This document shows positions 1-8,079 of a stretch of DNA of 10,193 nt, piece after piece (positions within the stretch are counted from its first letter, which is position 1; the number at the start of each line of letters is the position of its first letter). The stretch is from Candidatus Altarchaeales archaeon A3. Lineage in GTDB: Archaea; Altiarchaeota; Altiarchaeia; Altiarchaeales; Altiarchaeaceae. The notes under the pieces were generated by a model, which was given only the letters and a program-made list of their open reading frames with translations, was not told the origin of the DNA and did no database searches. Location: positions 1 through 10,193 of the forward strand of contig MTER01000007.1 of assembly GCA_002083985.1 (NCBI GenBank), read 5' to 3'. The position numbers and the translations under genes were made by a program.

Positions 1-63
1 GCCACCAAAATTTTACAATTTTCAGGGTCAAAAACTCATAACTTTCAAAGATAGGTAATATAT

Positions 64-90
64 TTATTTATAATCCTAATCAATTATATT
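64..90 (+). promoter_or_regulatory. Possible archaeal-type promoter of the glycan operon
   Basis: Two TATA-like stretches (TTTATTTATAAT around 64-73 and TTATATT around 84-90) lie ahead of the first glycosyltransferase gene. In archaea a TATA box sits about 25-30 nt upstream of the transcription start, so these would start transcription near 95-115. That leaves a leader of about 45-65 nt before the ATG at 160, or a leaderless transcript starting near a TTG at 100. The DNA is so AT-rich that chance matches are common. The call rests on position and on the lack of another gap before the following genes. Confidence 0.3.
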
Positions 91-159
91 AAAAGAAAGT
101 TGGACTGCGTAAGTCCTAATATAAAAATAAAATTTAAGTGCTACCTAAAAAATACAAAT

Positions 160-1191
160 ATGATGGAAAAAGAATTGCCTTTTGTGTCGGTGATAATATT
201 GAACTATAATGGAAAACAACACTTAAAAGAATGTTTTGAATCTTTGAAAAGATTAAATTACCCTGTAAAAAAATGCGAACTAATTATGGCCGATAATGCA
301 TCATCCGACGATTCGGTAGAATATGTGAGGAAAAATTTCCCAGAAATTAAAGTAATAAAATTTAATAAAAATTATGGATATTCCGGGGGCAATAATAAAG
401 GTGTTAAATATACCCATTCTAAAAGTGATTATGTAGTATTTTTAAATAATGACACGGTTGTTGATGAAAATTGGTTAATTGAATTAATAAAACCACTAAA
501 AGATTCAACTATATGTGGTAGTGCTAGCAAGACGCTTAATTACTATAATAAAACGATTATAGATTCCGCAGGAGGTAAAATAACTCCTATTGGAGGGTGT
601 TTTGCTATAGGGCAGTTTGAAAAAGATGTTGGTCAATATAACAAAAAGATATATGTTGGAACTCTTGGTCATGGTTCTATACTTATAAAAAAAGAAATAT
701 TTAACAATTTTAATGGTTTTGATGAGGATTATTTTATATACCAAGACGATGTCGATTTATTATGGAATCTGTGGTTAGCAGGATATAAATTATTATACGT
801 GCCAACATCAATACTTTATCATAAATATGGGGCTAGTGGGGGAGATAGTAGAATTGGTCAATTCAGAATTTATTATGTGACTAAAAATACACTTATGAAT
901 ATTGTAAAACATTTTGAAAAAAGTAACATTATCAAAGGATTTGTTATTACTATTTTTTATAGTACTTTTAGAATAATAATGTATTCAATAAAATTGAGAT
1001 TTGAGAGTGCTTTTGCAATAGTTAGAGGATATTTTACTTTTTTGGTGGAACTTCCAAAAACACTTAAAAAAAGAAAAAATATACAGAAAAATAGGAAAAT
1101 AAGTGATAAGAGATTATATGAATTAGGGGTTATTGCACCATTAAAAAAATGTATAAAAGAAGAGTTTAGATTAATAAAAATGAACAAGTAA
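160..1191 (+). CDS. GT2 family glycosyltransferase (rhamnosyltransferase-like)
   Basis: Transfers a sugar from a nucleotide donor to a growing, probably lipid-linked, glycan on the cytoplasmic face of the membrane. The 343-residue protein begins with the GT-A opening strand (FVSVIILNYNG). It then has the MADNASSDDS nucleotide-binding segment, an N-N-D at residues 96-98 in the DXD position, and a DDVDLLW block at residues 196-202 that supplies the catalytic acid region. A hydrophobic stretch near residues 250-270 and a basic C-terminus suggest membrane association. Overall form resembles WbbL-type rhamnosyltransferases, but the donor sugar cannot be read from sequence. The frame is open back to a TTG at 100, adding 20 residues with no family similarity I can see. 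ATG 160 (or the adjacent ATG 163) puts the conserved strand close to the N-terminus, as usual in GT2. It is the first gene of the operon; the next starts 1 nt after its stop. Confidence 0.9.
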   Translation: MMEKELPFVSVIILNYNGKQHLKECFESLKRLNYPVKKCELIMADNASSDDSVEYVRKNFPEIKVIKFNKNYGYSGGNNKGVKYTHSKSDYVVFLNNDTVVDENWLIELIKPLKDSTICGSASKTLNYYNKTIIDSAGGKITPIGGCFAIGQFEKDVGQYNKKIYVGTLGHGSILIKKEIFNNFNGFDEDYFIYQDDVDLLWNLWLAGYKLLYVPTSILYHKYGASGGDSRIGQFRIYYVTKNTLMNIVKHFEKSNIIKGFVITIFYSTFRIIMYSIKLRFESAFAIVRGYFTFLVELPKTLKKRKNIQKNRKISDKRLYELGVIAPLKKCIKEEFRLIKMNK

Positions 1192-1192
1192 A

Positions 1193-2443
1193 ATGAAAAT
1201 TTGTATAATATGCATTTTTTACCCTCCATATACATTTGGTGGAGGGACAGTATTCGTTAAAACACTTGCCGAATCGATGAGCAAGAGGGGCCATGATGTT
1301 TTTATTATTACTACAAAACCTTATGATGGGTCGGCTTCCATTCACTCATCAGTTTGGACAGTAAATGGAGTTAGAGTATATGGTTTCTGTCCTACAAGTG
1401 TTCAAAACATCCCAATATATAGTGGAAAAGTATCCAAATATTCACGAATATTCACTTTTTTGTTGAATTTTTGGAATCCTCTCTCTTATTATCTAGTTAG
1501 AAAAATCTTAAAAAAAGAAAAACCAGACTTAGTAAATATACACGGTGCAACTTATCTTTCTTATTCTGTATATTCTGCTGTGAGGTCACTAAATATTCCA
1601 TACATATCCACACTTCATGATGTATGGACATTCTATCCATTGAATAATCTTCCATATCTTGATAAAATAGCAGGTGTAAAATACCCTTTTCTAAATGATA
1701 ATTATAAAGTTTATGATATAATAAGCAGCATATATGCAAAGATAAATCGGATTATTATAGGCAATCCAAATTATGTTACTTTTGTTTCAAATGCAGTTAA
1801 GAACATATATTTAGATTATGGATTTTTTAACCAATCTAAAAAAATAGTGCTTCCAAACATATTTGAAATTGATGAAACGGAATCAAAAAAAGAAAAAACA
1901 AATAAAAAAACATTTGATATTATTTATGCAGGGGGACTAGAAAGAAAAAAAGGAGGCCACACTTTAATAAAAGCATTTAGAAAAATTCATGATAAATACA
2001 TAAGATTACACATCTTTGGAAGTGGTGAATATGAAGTATATTTTAAAAAATTAGCAGAAGGAGATAAACGAATAATTTTTTATGGACAAATGCCAAACGA
2101 AGAACTCCAAAAATTTTATAAAATTTCAGATATTGCTGTTATGCCATCTGAATACTTTGAAACATTTGGTAGAATAATAATTGAAAGTTTTCGTGTGGGC
2201 GTTCCGGTAATTGGTTCTAATGTTGGTGCAATTCCAGAACTAATAAAAGAAGGATATAATGGATTTTTATTTGAACCAGGAAATGATGAGCAATTAAAAA
2301 ACAAATTAGAATATGCAATCTTACATAAAGAAGAATTAAAAGAAATGAGTATAAATTGCATAAATACAGCAAAAAAATATAGTGTTGAAAACAACATTTA
2401 TAAATTGGAAGAAATTTTTAAAGAAGCAATAAAGTTAAAGTAA
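1193..2443 (+). CDS. GT4 family glycosyltransferase (GT-B fold)
   Basis: A retaining GT-B glycosyltransferase that uses a nucleotide sugar to extend a glycan at the cytoplasmic membrane face. The 416-residue length is normal for the family. The N-terminal Rossmann domain starts MKICIICIFYPP and has the acceptor/donor loop FGGGT at residues 15-19 and KRGHDVFIITT soon after. The C-terminal donor domain opens with YAGGLERKKGG (about residues 245-255), the counterpart of the usual GRL..KG motif. It contains YFETFGRIIIES, whose E323 and E331 form the E-x7-E signature that binds the nucleotide sugar. It then continues with GVPVIGSNVGAIPELI and GYNGFLFEPGN, both typical of GT4. The start follows the previous stop by 1 nt and the next gene begins 5 nt after its stop, so it is almost certainly co-transcribed. 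The sugar specificity is not predictable. Confidence 0.93.
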   Translation: MKICIICIFYPPYTFGGGTVFVKTLAESMSKRGHDVFIITTKPYDGSASIHSSVWTVNGVRVYGFCPTSVQNIPIYSGKVSKYSRIFTFLLNFWNPLSYYLVRKILKKEKPDLVNIHGATYLSYSVYSAVRSLNIPYISTLHDVWTFYPLNNLPYLDKIAGVKYPFLNDNYKVYDIISSIYAKINRIIIGNPNYVTFVSNAVKNIYLDYGFFNQSKKIVLPNIFEIDETESKKEKTNKKTFDIIYAGGLERKKGGHTLIKAFRKIHDKYIRLHIFGSGEYEVYFKKLAEGDKRIIFYGQMPNEELQKFYKISDIAVMPSEYFETFGRIIIESFRVGVPVIGSNVGAIPELIKEGYNGFLFEPGNDEQLKNKLEYAILHKEELKEMSINCINTAKKYSVENNIYKLEEIFKEAIKLK

Positions 2444-2448
2444 AAAGG

Positions 2449-4677
2449 ATGAAAATTTTTCAAAAATTCTCTTTTTCAGTTATAGGATTTTTGTATATTA
2501 TAATAGCAGGAACTCTGTGCCATATTTTACCGATTCCTGAAATTATTAAGGGATTTTTGGCGTTGCCTGGATTTTTGATAATTCCAATACTATTAGGCAA
2601 TCTTTTCACAAATATATCCTATTTTAGAAAAATCTTTTATAGAATAGACGAAGTATCTTATTTTACATCTCTATGGTTATTAGGAATAATATTTTTATTT
2701 ATTTTTACTAATGTGATGTATTTTTTAAAAATGTTCAATTTTGTTATTTTTGTTATTCTATTATTGATTTTTACCTCATCATCCATTTTTTTTAATTACA
2801 ATAGAATAAATGATTCTTTTAAAAAATTATGGCAAAATATTGTTCATTACAAGTTTATATTAATTATAATAACTCTATTTGCTATAATGCCAGCAGTTTT
2901 CATCATGAGTTACACTATTTTTCCGATTCCATTTAATTCCGTTAATTATCTGCACTCGACATATATCTTAAAAATAACTGATGATAATCAGATAATATAT
3001 ATTACGCCATATTCTCCAACCGCATATATTCTATTTGCTATAGAAACAGGAATATTCGATGTTCCTCCACTTGTATTAATATGGAGCAGCACATATTTAT
3101 TATATCTTGTTTTTATGTCCGGAATTGCACTATTTTTATATGGTGTTTCGAAAAGAATAAGTGTATCTGTTGTAGGAGTATTTGTTGGGGGGTGGATTCT
3201 TCAAGGAGGGTTTATTGGACATTTATATGATACGACGCCTGGATTGTTTTTAAGTATGATAGCATTTCCTTATATTTTATATCTGTTTCAGAAAAATATT
3301 AAACTGTTTAGTACTCCTTCTAAAAAAACATATTTGTTTTTTTTTACAATATCATTTTTGGCATTAATTTATTTTATTGCATCATCAGTTCTTCAAATAG
3401 CAGATCAAAGTAAGATGTTTATTACAATATTACTATCTTTTATGTTGTTCTCTTGCATTTTACTTATATTTCTTTTTCACAATGACGACGATAGTTTTAT
3501 TTTTTTCATATTATTTGTTTCCATATTATATTTCACTTTTACTTATACAGTACACTTGATTATACCACTCATTATTATATCTTTATATTTCTTTCTTTCT
3601 ATCCAAAAAATTTTTAAAAATTATATATATTTTATATTTTTAGGCACACTAATATTTTTTATTGTAGTTATATATTTGCAAAACTATAATTCATCATCTT
3701 TTGAAAATTTATCTTTTAATCTCAAAGTATTATTTCATCAAGAAACTATATATAGTAAAAATTTTACAGAAAAATATAATAATATTACTTCCTCCACATC
3801 AACCATTCTGTTTTTAATGGTTTCACTTGGCGGTCTTTTTTTGGCTTTTTTTTTGAATAAAACAAAAATTGTACCTATAATGTTAACTTATCTTATTATT
3901 GTCGGTTATTTTTTGCCTATTTCTATGACATATAGGATGTGTTTTTATCTGCTTCCTTTTTTTTCCTATGTACTCGCTTATTTTGTTGTAGCTGTGTGCG
4001 ACATTACAACTTATAAAAAACGACCATATATTTTTTCATTTATAATATCCATATTTATAATATGTTTATTACTTTTAGCAGTTTACTCCATATCATATTA
4101 TGCTCTTACATCTGCTCCTTTTAAAAATATCTCTATTTCATCAGGAACTTATGAAGAATATCGTGCAGGTATGTGGATAAAAGACAACACACCAAAAAAC
4201 ACATTTGTTATAAGCGATCCTGCCAGCATAGGAATCCTAATAGGGTATAGTAATCGAAAAATGTCAGATGACTTAGAAGTAACAAGGGGTGGAAAGTTTC
4301 CCACAATAAAATTAGCAGACATAGTAATTCCTCAGGTACAAGTATTTATAGAATATCTTATGACAACTTTTAAAGAAAAAGAATCTGCAAACGCGTACAG
4401 AAATATAAAAGAAATAACTAATATGAGTAATAATAGTATTGTTGTTGTAAGTAAAAGAACGATTTATTGGATAGAAAATAATTATTCGGATTATCGATGC
4501 GCACGTTCTTGTACATGGTATCCCTATTCTAAAACAAAAGGAAATATTTCTGAATTTTCTCATTTTAAAAAATTTTTTAATTCTACCTATTTTGAATTAA
4601 TTTATAAGGATGAAGATAAAATTTATATTTTTAAACTTAAAAATCAAATTGAACAAAATGAATCTGCAAAACATTAA
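2449..4677 (+). CDS. Large polytopic membrane protein with extracytoplasmic C-terminal domain (GT-C-like)
   Basis: The 742-residue protein has about 14-17 hydrophobic segments spread over roughly residues 5-555, followed by a soluble region of about 180 residues that should face outside. This layout is that of GT-C enzymes, which use lipid-linked sugars, and of glycan polymerases. The C-terminal domain contains AGMWIKDNTPKNTFVISDP (W576, NTP at 580-582). Similar W-I-x-x-N-T-P segments occur just after the last membrane helix in many GT-C-type proteins. The domain ends with an LIYKDEDKIYIFKLKN strand that is also common there. I could not find the acidic pair expected in the first external loop of a classical GT-C enzyme; a DD in the loop near residues 175-185 is the only obvious candidate. 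Function is therefore open: sugar transferase, polymerase or ligase. There is no WWDxG, so it is not a recognisable AglB/STT3. The gene overlaps the next one by 20 nt. Confidence 0.75.
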   Translation: MKIFQKFSFSVIGFLYIIIAGTLCHILPIPEIIKGFLALPGFLIIPILLGNLFTNISYFRKIFYRIDEVSYFTSLWLLGIIFLFIFTNVMYFLKMFNFVIFVILLLIFTSSSIFFNYNRINDSFKKLWQNIVHYKFILIIITLFAIMPAVFIMSYTIFPIPFNSVNYLHSTYILKITDDNQIIYITPYSPTAYILFAIETGIFDVPPLVLIWSSTYLLYLVFMSGIALFLYGVSKRISVSVVGVFVGGWILQGGFIGHLYDTTPGLFLSMIAFPYILYLFQKNIKLFSTPSKKTYLFFFTISFLALIYFIASSVLQIADQSKMFITILLSFMLFSCILLIFLFHNDDDSFIFFILFVSILYFTFTYTVHLIIPLIIISLYFFLSIQKIFKNYIYFIFLGTLIFFIVVIYLQNYNSSSFENLSFNLKVLFHQETIYSKNFTEKYNNITSSTSTILFLMVSLGGLFLAFFLNKTKIVPIMLTYLIIVGYFLPISMTYRMCFYLLPFFSYVLAYFVVAVCDITTYKKRPYIFSFIISIFIICLLLLAVYSISYYALTSAPFKNISISSGTYEEYRAGMWIKDNTPKNTFVISDPASIGILIGYSNRKMSDDLEVTRGGKFPTIKLADIVIPQVQVFIEYLMTTFKEKESANAYRNIKEITNMSNNSIVVVSKRTIYWIENNYSDYRCARSCTWYPYSKTKGNISEFSHFKKFFNSTYFELIYKDEDKIYIFKLKNQIEQNESAKH

Positions 4678-5845
4678 TTTCACAAAATATTATGATGAGA
4701 AGATAAATGAAAAAATTTCAAATCAATTATCTACAATTGTAAATGCAATTTTGGAGTATAAAGATGAATTTGGTGTTATTTCAATAATTTTGACAGGCGG
4801 CTTTGGAAGAGAAGAAGGAAGTGTCATAATTAAAGATGAAAAAGTAATGCCTTTGAATGATTATGATATTATGTTAGTGAGTAAAAAATATCCGCATCTT
4901 TTTAACAAAGCAAAAATATCACTACTATCTATGCATATTTCAAAAGATATTACTGATAAGATTGGAATTACTACAGACATTTTACCAATTTTTTACGATA
5001 AATTAAAAAAACTTCCCAATTCAATATTTAATTATGAAACCAAATATGGTTCTAAAATTTTATGGGGTAAAAATGTGATAAACGAGATGCCAAATTATGA
5101 TGCAAAAAATATTCCCTTGTTTGAAGGAATCATATTACTGTTTACGAGAATATATTCGCTTCTTTATGGACATCCAAAATATAAACCAAAAGAATTGGTA
5201 ATAATTCAATCAACAAAGGCATTGCACGCCTGTTGTGAGGCGTTATTGTTATTATCTAAAAATTATCATTATTCATACTTTGAGAGAAACAGGATATTCA
5301 AAAATATATTTTTCCACGAATTTTCAGAAATATATAACAAGTTTCCGCAGATGGAAGAAATGGTAGATAAAGCAATAAAATTCAAACTATATCCTGATTA
5401 CTCTTTATTTCCGGATAGTGAAAAATTGTGGGAAGAAACTTGTAAGATTTTTATATTTATATTTAAATATTATTTTAAAAGATATTATCAGATTAACTCT
5501 GATAATTTAGGAGACATTATTGCTAAATTTTTAAAAGAAGAAAAAAGATTTTCTCTTAAGAATCCGTTATTGTGGGCAGAATATTATAGAAGTATGAAAT
5601 TGAGGAATAAAAATCCAAATTTTCGCCTTTCGTTGTTTTATAATCCATGGCATTTTGTGTCCGCTCCATTGCCTCTCGTTTTAGAAATGATGATCAATGA
5701 TAATATTCATCATGAGAAAATTACAAATTTTTATTTAGAAAAATTAATTAACATGAAATCTAATTCTATTGACGAATCTAATTATATTAACGAATTGAGA
5801 AAAAAATGTGTTATTGTTGCAAGAAATGGAAAATTTGAACCATAA
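4658..5845 (+). CDS. Nucleotidyltransferase-fold protein with long helical C-terminal region
   Basis: A 395-residue protein whose N-terminal part carries the polymerase-beta-like nucleotidyltransferase signature. There is a strand followed by G47-G48 in LTGGFGREEGS, then D68 and D70 in NDYDIML, and a likely third carboxylate D107 in GITTDILPI. With all three acids present it is probably catalytic, moving an NMP group from an NTP to an acceptor. Residues from about 140 onward are mainly helical with no motif I can name. The protein has no signal peptide or clear membrane span. ATG 4658 is preferred over an in-frame upstream codon at 4610 because the extra 16 residues only shadow the end of the previous gene. 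It still overlaps that gene by 20 nt, and the following gene overlaps it by 20 nt, implying coupled translation. In this setting it could activate a glycan decoration, but the substrate is unknown. Confidence 0.7.
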   Translation: MNLQNINFTKYYDEKINEKISNQLSTIVNAILEYKDEFGVISIILTGGFGREEGSVIIKDEKVMPLNDYDIMLVSKKYPHLFNKAKISLLSMHISKDITDKIGITTDILPIFYDKLKKLPNSIFNYETKYGSKILWGKNVINEMPNYDAKNIPLFEGIILLFTRIYSLLYGHPKYKPKELVIIQSTKALHACCEALLLLSKNYHYSYFERNRIFKNIFFHEFSEIYNKFPQMEEMVDKAIKFKLYPDYSLFPDSEKLWEETCKIFIFIFKYYFKRYYQINSDNLGDIIAKFLKEEKRFSLKNPLLWAEYYRSMKLRNKNPNFRLSLFYNPWHFVSAPLPLVLEMMINDNIHHEKITNFYLEKLINMKSNSIDESNYINELRKKCVIVARNGKFEP

Positions 5846-7097
5846 GAAAGAAGTAACTTGTTATGTCCTTTTGGATGCGTTCAAAGAAGAATATATAAAG
5901 CATACTATTTTTATGAAGGACATAGAAAAGAAATATATCTCAAAAATTGAGGAAGAGTTTGGTTTTGCATCTTACAGGCCTGCAGCATTTGCCGGGGTTT
6001 ACCCAGAAACATCAAATATTTGCACCATGTGGTGTTATTCACCAAAAACTTCAATATATAAGAGATTCAAAACATTTTTAAAAATTATGGATAAAATTGA
6101 TTCAAAACATTTTCGTAACTTTGGTGGAAAATCGTTTAGCGGATTACAAATTTTATCTAAAAAGATCGGGATAACTAAATTCTGCCCCGTGCAATGGTAT
6201 AATCCTATAGATATTCCCTTTAATCTGCTTCCTTATTTAGACATATCGGAAAAAATAACAGAAACGAAACAAGGATATATAAGTACAAATACATTATTTG
6301 ATCTCCTTAGATCACAGAACAAAAGATTTATTTATGTAGGTGGTTCTGTGGATGGATTTTTTCTTTCACACAATTATAAAAAAAACATAAAAAAAGCAGT
6401 AAATAAAATTAAAAATGAAAATCCCGATTTTATATATTTTCATGCTGGAGACTCGGATGTATTAGGACATGCCTATGGACCTGGTGGGGAAGAAACAAAT
6501 CGTATTCATAAGTATGAAGATAAGTTTGTTGAAGATATTTACAAATTTTTAAAAGACAAATACGAAATTGTAAATTTAATCGTTGGTGGAGATCATGGGA
6601 TGGTAGAAGTTACTCATACTATCAATATGTGGGAAAAATTGCAAAATTTATCAGTCAAACTGGAGAAAGATTATCTTGTATTTTTGGACTCTCCAATGGC
6701 AAGATTTTGGTTTTTTAATAAAAAGGCAGAAAAAAAAATAAGAGAAATGCTTGAAGAATTAGGTTGTGGAAGAATTTTAACTGATGAAGATTATGAAAAA
6801 TATAGAATAAGATTTAAAGATAACAGATATGGTGATTTAATTTGGTTGGCAAATCCGGGAACATTGATATTTCCAAATTTCTTTGGATGGAATAAACCAG
6901 TTAAAGGAATGCATGGTTATGCTCCTGAATGCGAAGACAATAAAGGAGTGTTCATGATTATTTCAAATAAAAATATTGAATTTGAAAAAAGAGAAAATCT
7001 GAAAATGGTTGATATATTTCCAACCCTTTGTGATATGATGAATTTATCTATTCCAAAAAGTTGTGAGGGAAAAAGTATATTGTTAAAAAATGACTGA
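5826..7097 (+). CDS. Alkaline-phosphatase-superfamily phosphodiesterase/phosphotransferase (nucleotide pyrophosphatase-like)
   Basis: A 423-residue member of the two-metal superfamily that cleaves or transfers phosphoryl groups. Metal-ligand positions appear in the expected order: D17 in VLLDAF, D211-x3-H215 in DSDVLGHAYGP, D256-H257 in GGDHGM, and H363 in GMHGY. The segment GVYPE (57-61) matches the stretch that follows the nucleophile in nucleotide pyrophosphatase/phosphodiesterases, which makes S49 in GFASYRP the best nucleophile candidate; T62 or S63 are alternatives. No sulfatase C-x-P-S-R motif is present. The first catalytic strand starts about ten residues from the N-terminus, leaving no room for a signal peptide, so the enzyme is probably cytoplasmic. 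ATG 5826 is preferred to GTG 5808, which would only add MLLLQE. The gene overlaps the preceding nucleotidyltransferase-like gene by 20 nt and the next glycosyltransferase by 8 nt, tying it to glycan synthesis. Confidence 0.83.
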   Translation: MENLNHKKEVTCYVLLDAFKEEYIKHTIFMKDIEKKYISKIEEEFGFASYRPAAFAGVYPETSNICTMWCYSPKTSIYKRFKTFLKIMDKIDSKHFRNFGGKSFSGLQILSKKIGITKFCPVQWYNPIDIPFNLLPYLDISEKITETKQGYISTNTLFDLLRSQNKRFIYVGGSVDGFFLSHNYKKNIKKAVNKIKNENPDFIYFHAGDSDVLGHAYGPGGEETNRIHKYEDKFVEDIYKFLKDKYEIVNLIVGGDHGMVEVTHTINMWEKLQNLSVKLEKDYLVFLDSPMARFWFFNKKAEKKIREMLEELGCGRILTDEDYEKYRIRFKDNRYGDLIWLANPGTLIFPNFFGWNKPVKGMHGYAPECEDNKGVFMIISNKNIEFEKRENLKMVDIFPTLCDMMNLSIPKSCEGKSILLKND

Positions 7098-8079
7098 TAT
7101 AAGCATAATAATAAAAGTTAGGAATGAAGGCAAAGCATTACATTTAACTTTGGAAAGGATATATTCTCAAAAAATTGATAAAACATTTGAAATAATTATT
7201 GTAGATAATAGTTCAACAGATAATACCATAGAAATTGCAAAAAAGTTTAAATGTAAAATACTAGAAATTCCTACGGAAAAATATACTTACCCCTCTTCAT
7301 TAAACTTAGGAACAGAACATGCCAAAGGAAAAATTGTAATATATTTCTCTTCTCATTGCCCACCAATAGATGACTTCTGCTTATACCATCTTACAAAGCA
7401 TTTTTCTGATCCAAGCGTTGCTGCTGTTCATGGAATGGAGATTCCAATAAAAGGAAAGAATCCCGTTGAAGAATATGAACTTTCGCGCCTTTATCCAAAT
7501 TTGCCAAATCATGTTAATTTGAACTTTGAAAATATTTCTAAGATTAAATATACTAACGGAATTACTGCAATAAGAAAGGAAATATGGGAAAAGTACCGTC
7601 ATCCTTATGGCATTTGTTACGAAAAGCATAAGAAGATATTAATGGGTGAAGATAACCTTTGGGAAGAGTATATTTTAAAGAAAAGGTACAAAATTATTTA
7701 CGATCCAAAAGCAAAGGTTTATCATTCTCACAAATTTACACTAAAAAGAATATGGCCAATTTCATACACTCCCGGATATTTTTCACAAGACCTGTGTATT
7801 TTAAGAAGTAACAAATCCTATGGAAAAAGAATAATTAACTATCTTATTATGTATTTATTTCCTATTTGTATCTGGTGTATAAAAAATAAATACCTTAAGG
7901 CACTGTTTTTAGATTTTCCCTTATCTTTTCTAATAGGACATATAGCGTTTTATGTTGGAAAAAGAGATAGAAAAAATGATGAAAGAATGTATTCTATTTT
8001 ATATTCTTTCTCTTCTAATTACTGTCCAACCAACCCCGATGAATTGTCCAAGAATCCAGCCATATCCAATACCAATTAA
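7090..8079 (+). CDS. GT2 family glycosyltransferase with atypical DXD position
   Basis: A 329-residue GT-A glycosyltransferase expected to add a sugar to the lipid-linked glycan. It starts with ISIIIKVRNEG and has the nucleotide-binding VDNSSTDNT (D39, D44), an acceptor-site block GEDNLWEEY with E187-D188 and W191, and YDPKAKVYHSH. In the metal-binding DXD position it reads FSSHCPP (H89-C90), so the usual aspartates are absent; I recall similar SxHC variants in some GT2 proteins. Two hydrophobic segments near residues 250-295 probably anchor it to the membrane. ATG 7090 overlaps the preceding stop by 8 nt. Its last 27 codons (7999-8079) lie on the opposite strand of the flippase 3' end. The C-terminal tail after about residue 300 is poorly conserved in character, so an extended reading frame there is possible. 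Confidence 0.88.
   Translation: MTDISIIIKVRNEGKALHLTLERIYSQKIDKTFEIIIVDNSSTDNTIEIAKKFKCKILEIPTEKYTYPSSLNLGTEHAKGKIVIYFSSHCPPIDDFCLYHLTKHFSDPSVAAVHGMEIPIKGKNPVEEYELSRLYPNLPNHVNLNFENISKIKYTNGITAIRKEIWEKYRHPYGICYEKHKKILMGEDNLWEEYILKKRYKIIYDPKAKVYHSHKFTLKRIWPISYTPGYFSQDLCILRSNKSYGKRIINYLIMYLFPICIWCIKNKYLKALFLDFPLSFLIGHIAFYVGKRDRKNDERMYSILYSFSSNYCPTNPDELSKNPAISNTN

Noticed and set aside
1..58. Possible 3' end of an upstream gene (frame 2 open to TAA at 56-58; frame 1 open to TAG at 52-54)
   Set aside because: Only 17-18 codons, two competing frames, and no recognisable motif; chance openness is as likely.
957..1235. Minus-strand open frame of 92 residues, and similar short antisense frames at 505-744, 1497-1739, 2116-2397, 4312-4563 and 7381-7629
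   Set aside because: All lie opposite well-supported genes, have low-complexity AT-driven composition and no motif.
4658..5845. MNT-HEPN type toxin-antitoxin reading of the nucleotidyltransferase-like gene
   Set aside because: The protein is about 395 residues rather than roughly 100, no R-x4-6-H HEPN motif is evident in it or in a neighbour, and the operon context is glycan synthesis.
5826..7097. Sulfatase
   Set aside because: No C/S-x-P-S-R modification motif; the D-x3-H and D-H-G-M blocks fit the phosphodiesterase branch better.
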